Origin: JAAEUE01 sp039180225
Lineage (GTDB): Bacteria; Pseudomonadota; Alphaproteobacteria; Rhizobiales; CAJQND01
Direction of reading: 5' to 3'
Assembly: GCA_039180225.1 (NCBI GenBank)
Contig: JBCDDQ010000078.1
Coordinates: 1-17,105, forward strand
Length of the DNA stretch: 17,105 nucleotides
Notes under the pieces: generated by a model
What the model was told of the DNA's origin: nothing
What the model saw: only the letters and a program-made list of their open reading frames with translations
Database searches by the model: none
Shown here: one piece after another, positions 14,738 to 17,105 of the stretch
Layout: each line of letters starts with the position of its first letter
Position numbering within the stretch: position 1 is the first letter of the stretch
Made by a program: the position numbers and the translations under genes

Positions 14738-15637
14738 ATGAACCTGCCCCGTAGCATTGCCGCCCGCCGCGCGCTCGCTCTTGGACCGGCGCTCATCACC
14801 ATCATCATCTTCATGGTCGTGCCCATGCTGATCTTGCTGGTGTTCTCGTTCCTGGAAGCTGATCCATACGGTGGGGTAGAGCCGCGATTCTCTGTCGAAG
14901 CCTATATTCAGCTGCTCTATGAGATCGACTTTGACGACACATTGGTGTTCAACCCCATCTATCTGGGCATCATCTGGCGCTCGATCTTGCTGGCGCTTGT
15001 GGCCACGGTGGGGTGTTTGATCTTGGGGTTCCCCGTGGCCTACTTCATCACGCGGCAAGACCCGCGGATGCAGAACCTTTTGCTGTATCTGATCACCCTG
15101 CCATTCTGGACCAACCAGTTGGTGCGGGTCTATTCCTGGATCCTGATCCTCTCAAAGGATGGCGTGATTGAACAACCGCTCAAGGCGGTCGGGGTGCTCG
15201 ATGGATCTCTTGGGATGATGTACACGAATGGAGCCATCGCCGTTGGTCTCATCTACTCATATTTGCCGCTCATGGTGCTTCCCATCTATGCGAGCCTTGA
15301 GAAGCTCGACTTCAGGCTGATCGAAGCGGCCCATGACCTTTATGCTGATCGTTTGAAGGTGATGATGGAAGTCATCACCCCGCTGGCTATGCCCGGCATC
15401 ATCGCCGGATGCATCCTGGTGTTTGTGCCCAGCCTTGGTGCGTTTATCGCGCCGGATCTCTTGGGCGGCGGTAAGAAGCTGATGCTCGGCTCGCTCATTC
15501 ACCTGCAGTTTGCCTCCTCGCGCAACTGGCCCTTCGGATCGGCCATCGCGATTTGTCTTTTGATGCTGGTGATGGTGGCCTTGATGGTACAGGCACGCTC
15601 GGCCGCTAAGCGCCGGGCAATGGAGGATGGCCGATGA
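14738..15637 (+). CDS. ABC importer permease, PotB-like
   Basis: An inner-membrane permease of 299 residues. Hydrophobic segments occur at about 13-38, 80-105, 113-138, 162-185, 217-240 and 265-285, six as expected for PotB. The cytoplasmic coupling helix that docks on the ATPase is the EAA loop, EAAHDLYADRLKV (196-208), ending in TPLAMPGI. The loop following the first segment is periplasmic and acidic. The start is 3 bp after the ATPase stop, and the end overlaps the next permease by four bases (ATGA), so the three genes are one operon. The family call is strong; spermidine or putrescine as substrate is only a family default. Confidence 0.93.
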   Translation: MNLPRSIAARRALALGPALITIIIFMVVPMLILLVFSFLEADPYGGVEPRFSVEAYIQLLYEIDFDDTLVFNPIYLGIIWRSILLALVATVGCLILGFPVAYFITRQDPRMQNLLLYLITLPFWTNQLVRVYSWILILSKDGVIEQPLKAVGVLDGSLGMMYTNGAIAVGLIYSYLPLMVLPIYASLEKLDFRLIEAAHDLYADRLKVMMEVITPLAMPGIIAGCILVFVPSLGAFIAPDLLGGGKKLMLGSLIHLQFASSRNWPFGSAIAICLLMLVMVALMVQARSAAKRRAMEDGR

Positions 15638-16461
15638 GCAAGCAGGCTGTTAAGAAGCGAAAAGGCTTTGTGCTTGGCCATTACCCGGGCATGAACCTGT
15701 GGACCCTGTTCTTCTTCTTCTATCTCTATCTGCCCATGTTGGTTCTGGTCGCCTATTCGTTCAATGACGGGAACCGGGCGCAGATTTGGCAGGGCTTTTC
15801 CACCCGTTGGTTCTATCGGGCCTTTATCAATGACGATATCCAGAATGCCGCGTTGAACTCGCTCATTATCGCCGTTTGTGCCACCGTGATGGCCACTGTG
15901 CTGGCGACGCTCGCGGCACTTGCCCTCAGCCGTGGCGGTCAGTTCAAAGGCCGCAGTGCGTCCCTGGGCCTGATCACCCTGCCGTTGGTGGTCCCGGAAA
16001 TCGCCACCGCTGTGGCCACGTTGAGCTTCTTTGCCATTATCGGTTTTCAGCTCGGTATTCTCTCCATCATCATCGCCCACACGGTGTTCTGCATTCCTTT
16101 TGCCTTTCTGCCCATCCGCGCCCGACTGGACGGTATGGACACCACTTTGGAGCAGGCCGCGGGCGATCTTTATGCGAACGCTTGGGAAACCTTCCGATAT
16201 GTCACCTTGCCCATTCTGGCGCCGGGAATTGTTGCAGGCGCCATGCTGGCCTTTATCATCTCGGTGGACGATTTCATCATCACCTTGATGGTCTCCGGCG
16301 CCGGGGCGACGACCCTGCCGCTCTATATTTACGGAATGATCCGACAGGGGATTACGCCGGAGGTCAATGTGATATCCACCGTGATGCTCGCGATCTCTAT
16401 AGCCTTCATCAGCGCCTATTGGTTCATCTCTGCAAAAGGCGACAAAGTCAGCACGCACTAA
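15634..16461 (+). CDS. ABC importer permease, PotC-like
   Basis: The second permease, 275 residues, partner of the PotB-like subunit. It has six hydrophobic segments (about 23-43, 73-99, 112-135, 139-160, 195-218 and 246-265), an EAA-type coupling motif EQAAGDLYANAW (173-184), and the highly characteristic PotC stretch DDFIITLMVSG followed by TTLPLYIYGMI. Its start overlaps the preceding stop (ATGA). The operon ends here without a substrate-binding protein gene. Its TAA stop shares bases with the stop of the convergent AraC gene (CTAA, 16458-16461), leaving no room for a terminator between them. Confidence 0.93.
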   Translation: MSKQAVKKRKGFVLGHYPGMNLWTLFFFFYLYLPMLVLVAYSFNDGNRAQIWQGFSTRWFYRAFINDDIQNAALNSLIIAVCATVMATVLATLAALALSRGGQFKGRSASLGLITLPLVVPEIATAVATLSFFAIIGFQLGILSIIIAHTVFCIPFAFLPIRARLDGMDTTLEQAAGDLYANAWETFRYVTLPILAPGIVAGAMLAFIISVDDFIITLMVSGAGATTLPLYIYGMIRQGITPEVNVISTVMLAISIAFISAYWFISAKGDKVSTH

Positions 16462-17105
16462 GACCGGGCAGTGCTGCTGAAGTACCGCCCGGGGGTGGTG
16501 CCGAGCTGCTCGCGGAACATCTCGATGAAGGCACTGGTGCTCTCATAGCCCACGGCAAGCGCGACTCCCGTCACGGGCTCACCCAATGCCAGCCGTTCAA
16601 GCGCCGCAATGAGGCGCACTTGGCGGCGCCATTGGCCGAAGGTTAACCCGGTCTCAGCCACGAAAAGACGCTTTAGCGTGCGCGGTGATGCCCCAGCCTG
16701 TGCGGACCATGCCTCAAGGGGCGATGAGTTGGAAGGATCTTCGATAATGGCATTGGCGATGCGAGCGGCCCGCCGGTCAGTTGGGTGGGTAATGTGCAAA
16801 GGCAGGGTTTCCGTGCGGTTGATCTCATGCATCAAGAGGGCCACAAGATGCGCTTTTTCAGGCCCATCTGCCCCGCCGGCAAGTCGGATGATCACCTCGC
16901 GCATCAAGTTTGATATCTGCCACACCTCACTCATGGTGGGCAGCTCTTCAAGCCCGCCGGTCAGATAGACGGTTCTGACGGCCACATCCGTGACGCAGAC
17001 AAACCCGTGCGGCACTGAGGCCGGAACCCAAAGGCCCCGTCCGGGTGGGATCACCCAGTAAGATCCATCCGCTGCCACGCGCATAACCCCTTTGGCCGCA
17101 TGCAC
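16458..17105 (-). CDS. AraC-family transcriptional regulator (N-terminus beyond window)
   Basis: 215 residues are visible, and the frame remains open at the right edge. The apparent GTG at the edge is probably an internal Val. The visible N-terminal part is a cupin effector-binding domain, with GVMRV, WVIPPGRGLWVPASVPHGF and AVRTVYL, as in NimR-like regulators, so about 40-60 residues are missing. The C-terminal AraC DNA-binding domain has both helix-turn-helix motifs, ASPRTLKRLFVAETGLTFGQW and VALAVGYESTSAFIEMFRE, followed by LGTTPGRYF. It is convergent with the importer operon, overlapping its stop by four bases. Regulation of the importer is possible but not shown; NimR-like proteins often control an adjacent efflux or transport gene, which would lie to the right. 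Confidence 0.9.
   Translation of the reverse strand: MHAAKGVMRVAADGSYWVIPPGRGLWVPASVPHGFVCVTDVAVRTVYLTGGLEELPTMSEVWQISNLMREVIIRLAGGADGPEKAHLVALLMHEINRTETLPLHITHPTDRRAARIANAIIEDPSNSSPLEAWSAQAGASPRTLKRLFVAETGLTFGQWRRQVRLIAALERLALGEPVTGVALAVGYESTSAFIEMFREQLGTTPGRYFSSTARS

Noticed and set aside
15499..16458. A 319-codon open frame on the minus strand opposite the two permease genes
   Set aside because: It is very rich in Gly, His, Gln and Asp, as expected when hydrophobic transmembrane codons are read backwards.

Overview
The window looks like a chromosomal segment of an alphaproteobacterium. The best evidence is a complete gcrA gene, the GANTC-methylation-linked cell-cycle regulator known only from Alphaproteobacteria, with a perfect TTAA-N7-TTAAC CtrA site upstream. 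The argD-argF-hslO gene order also fits that class. Genus cannot be fixed from the sequence. I see no RNA gene, insertion sequence, prophage or CRISPR array.

Layout. (1) Bases 1-2740, plus strand: the end of a surface-glycan cluster, with the C-terminus of an aminopeptidase-like/winged-helix protein, a SAM methyltransferase, a GT-B glycosyltransferase and a short, divergent CMP-sialate-synthetase-like cytidylyltransferase. The genes are nearly contiguous and probably one operon. (2) 2750-5876, minus strand: argD-argF-hslO, a tight operon for arginine biosynthesis plus the redox chaperone Hsp33. (3) 5877-6317: a divergent control region with a CtrA box, a near-consensus DnaA box, five GANTC sites and a hairpin in the argD leader. 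(4) 6318-6839: gcrA, followed by two hairpins. The second is a textbook terminator that overlaps the start codon of the next gene. (5) 6908-12580, plus strand: a catabolic-looking set comprising an Old Yellow Enzyme family oxidoreductase, an HSL-family esterase, a CocE/NonD-type hydrolase and an HpaB-family flavin monooxygenase. (6) 12617-16461, plus strand: a LysR regulator, then a polyamine-type ABC importer (ATPase plus two permeases) with no binding protein. (7) 16458-17105, minus strand: an AraC-family regulator cut by the window end, its stop overlapping that of the last permease.

How the genes may work together. Regions 5 and 6 read most naturally as one uptake-and-degradation locus. 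The ABC importer would bring in a polyamine- or opine-like small molecule. Two hydrolases, translationally coupled by a 14-bp overlap, would cut ester or amide bonds. The HpaB-like oxygenase and the OYE would carry out redox steps, and LysR and possibly AraC would control expression. The substrate cannot be read from the sequence. The HpaB-like enzyme departs from the classical enzyme at two of three substrate-pocket positions, so 4-hydroxyphenylacetate itself is unlikely. This locus and the gcrA control region are the parts most worth following up.
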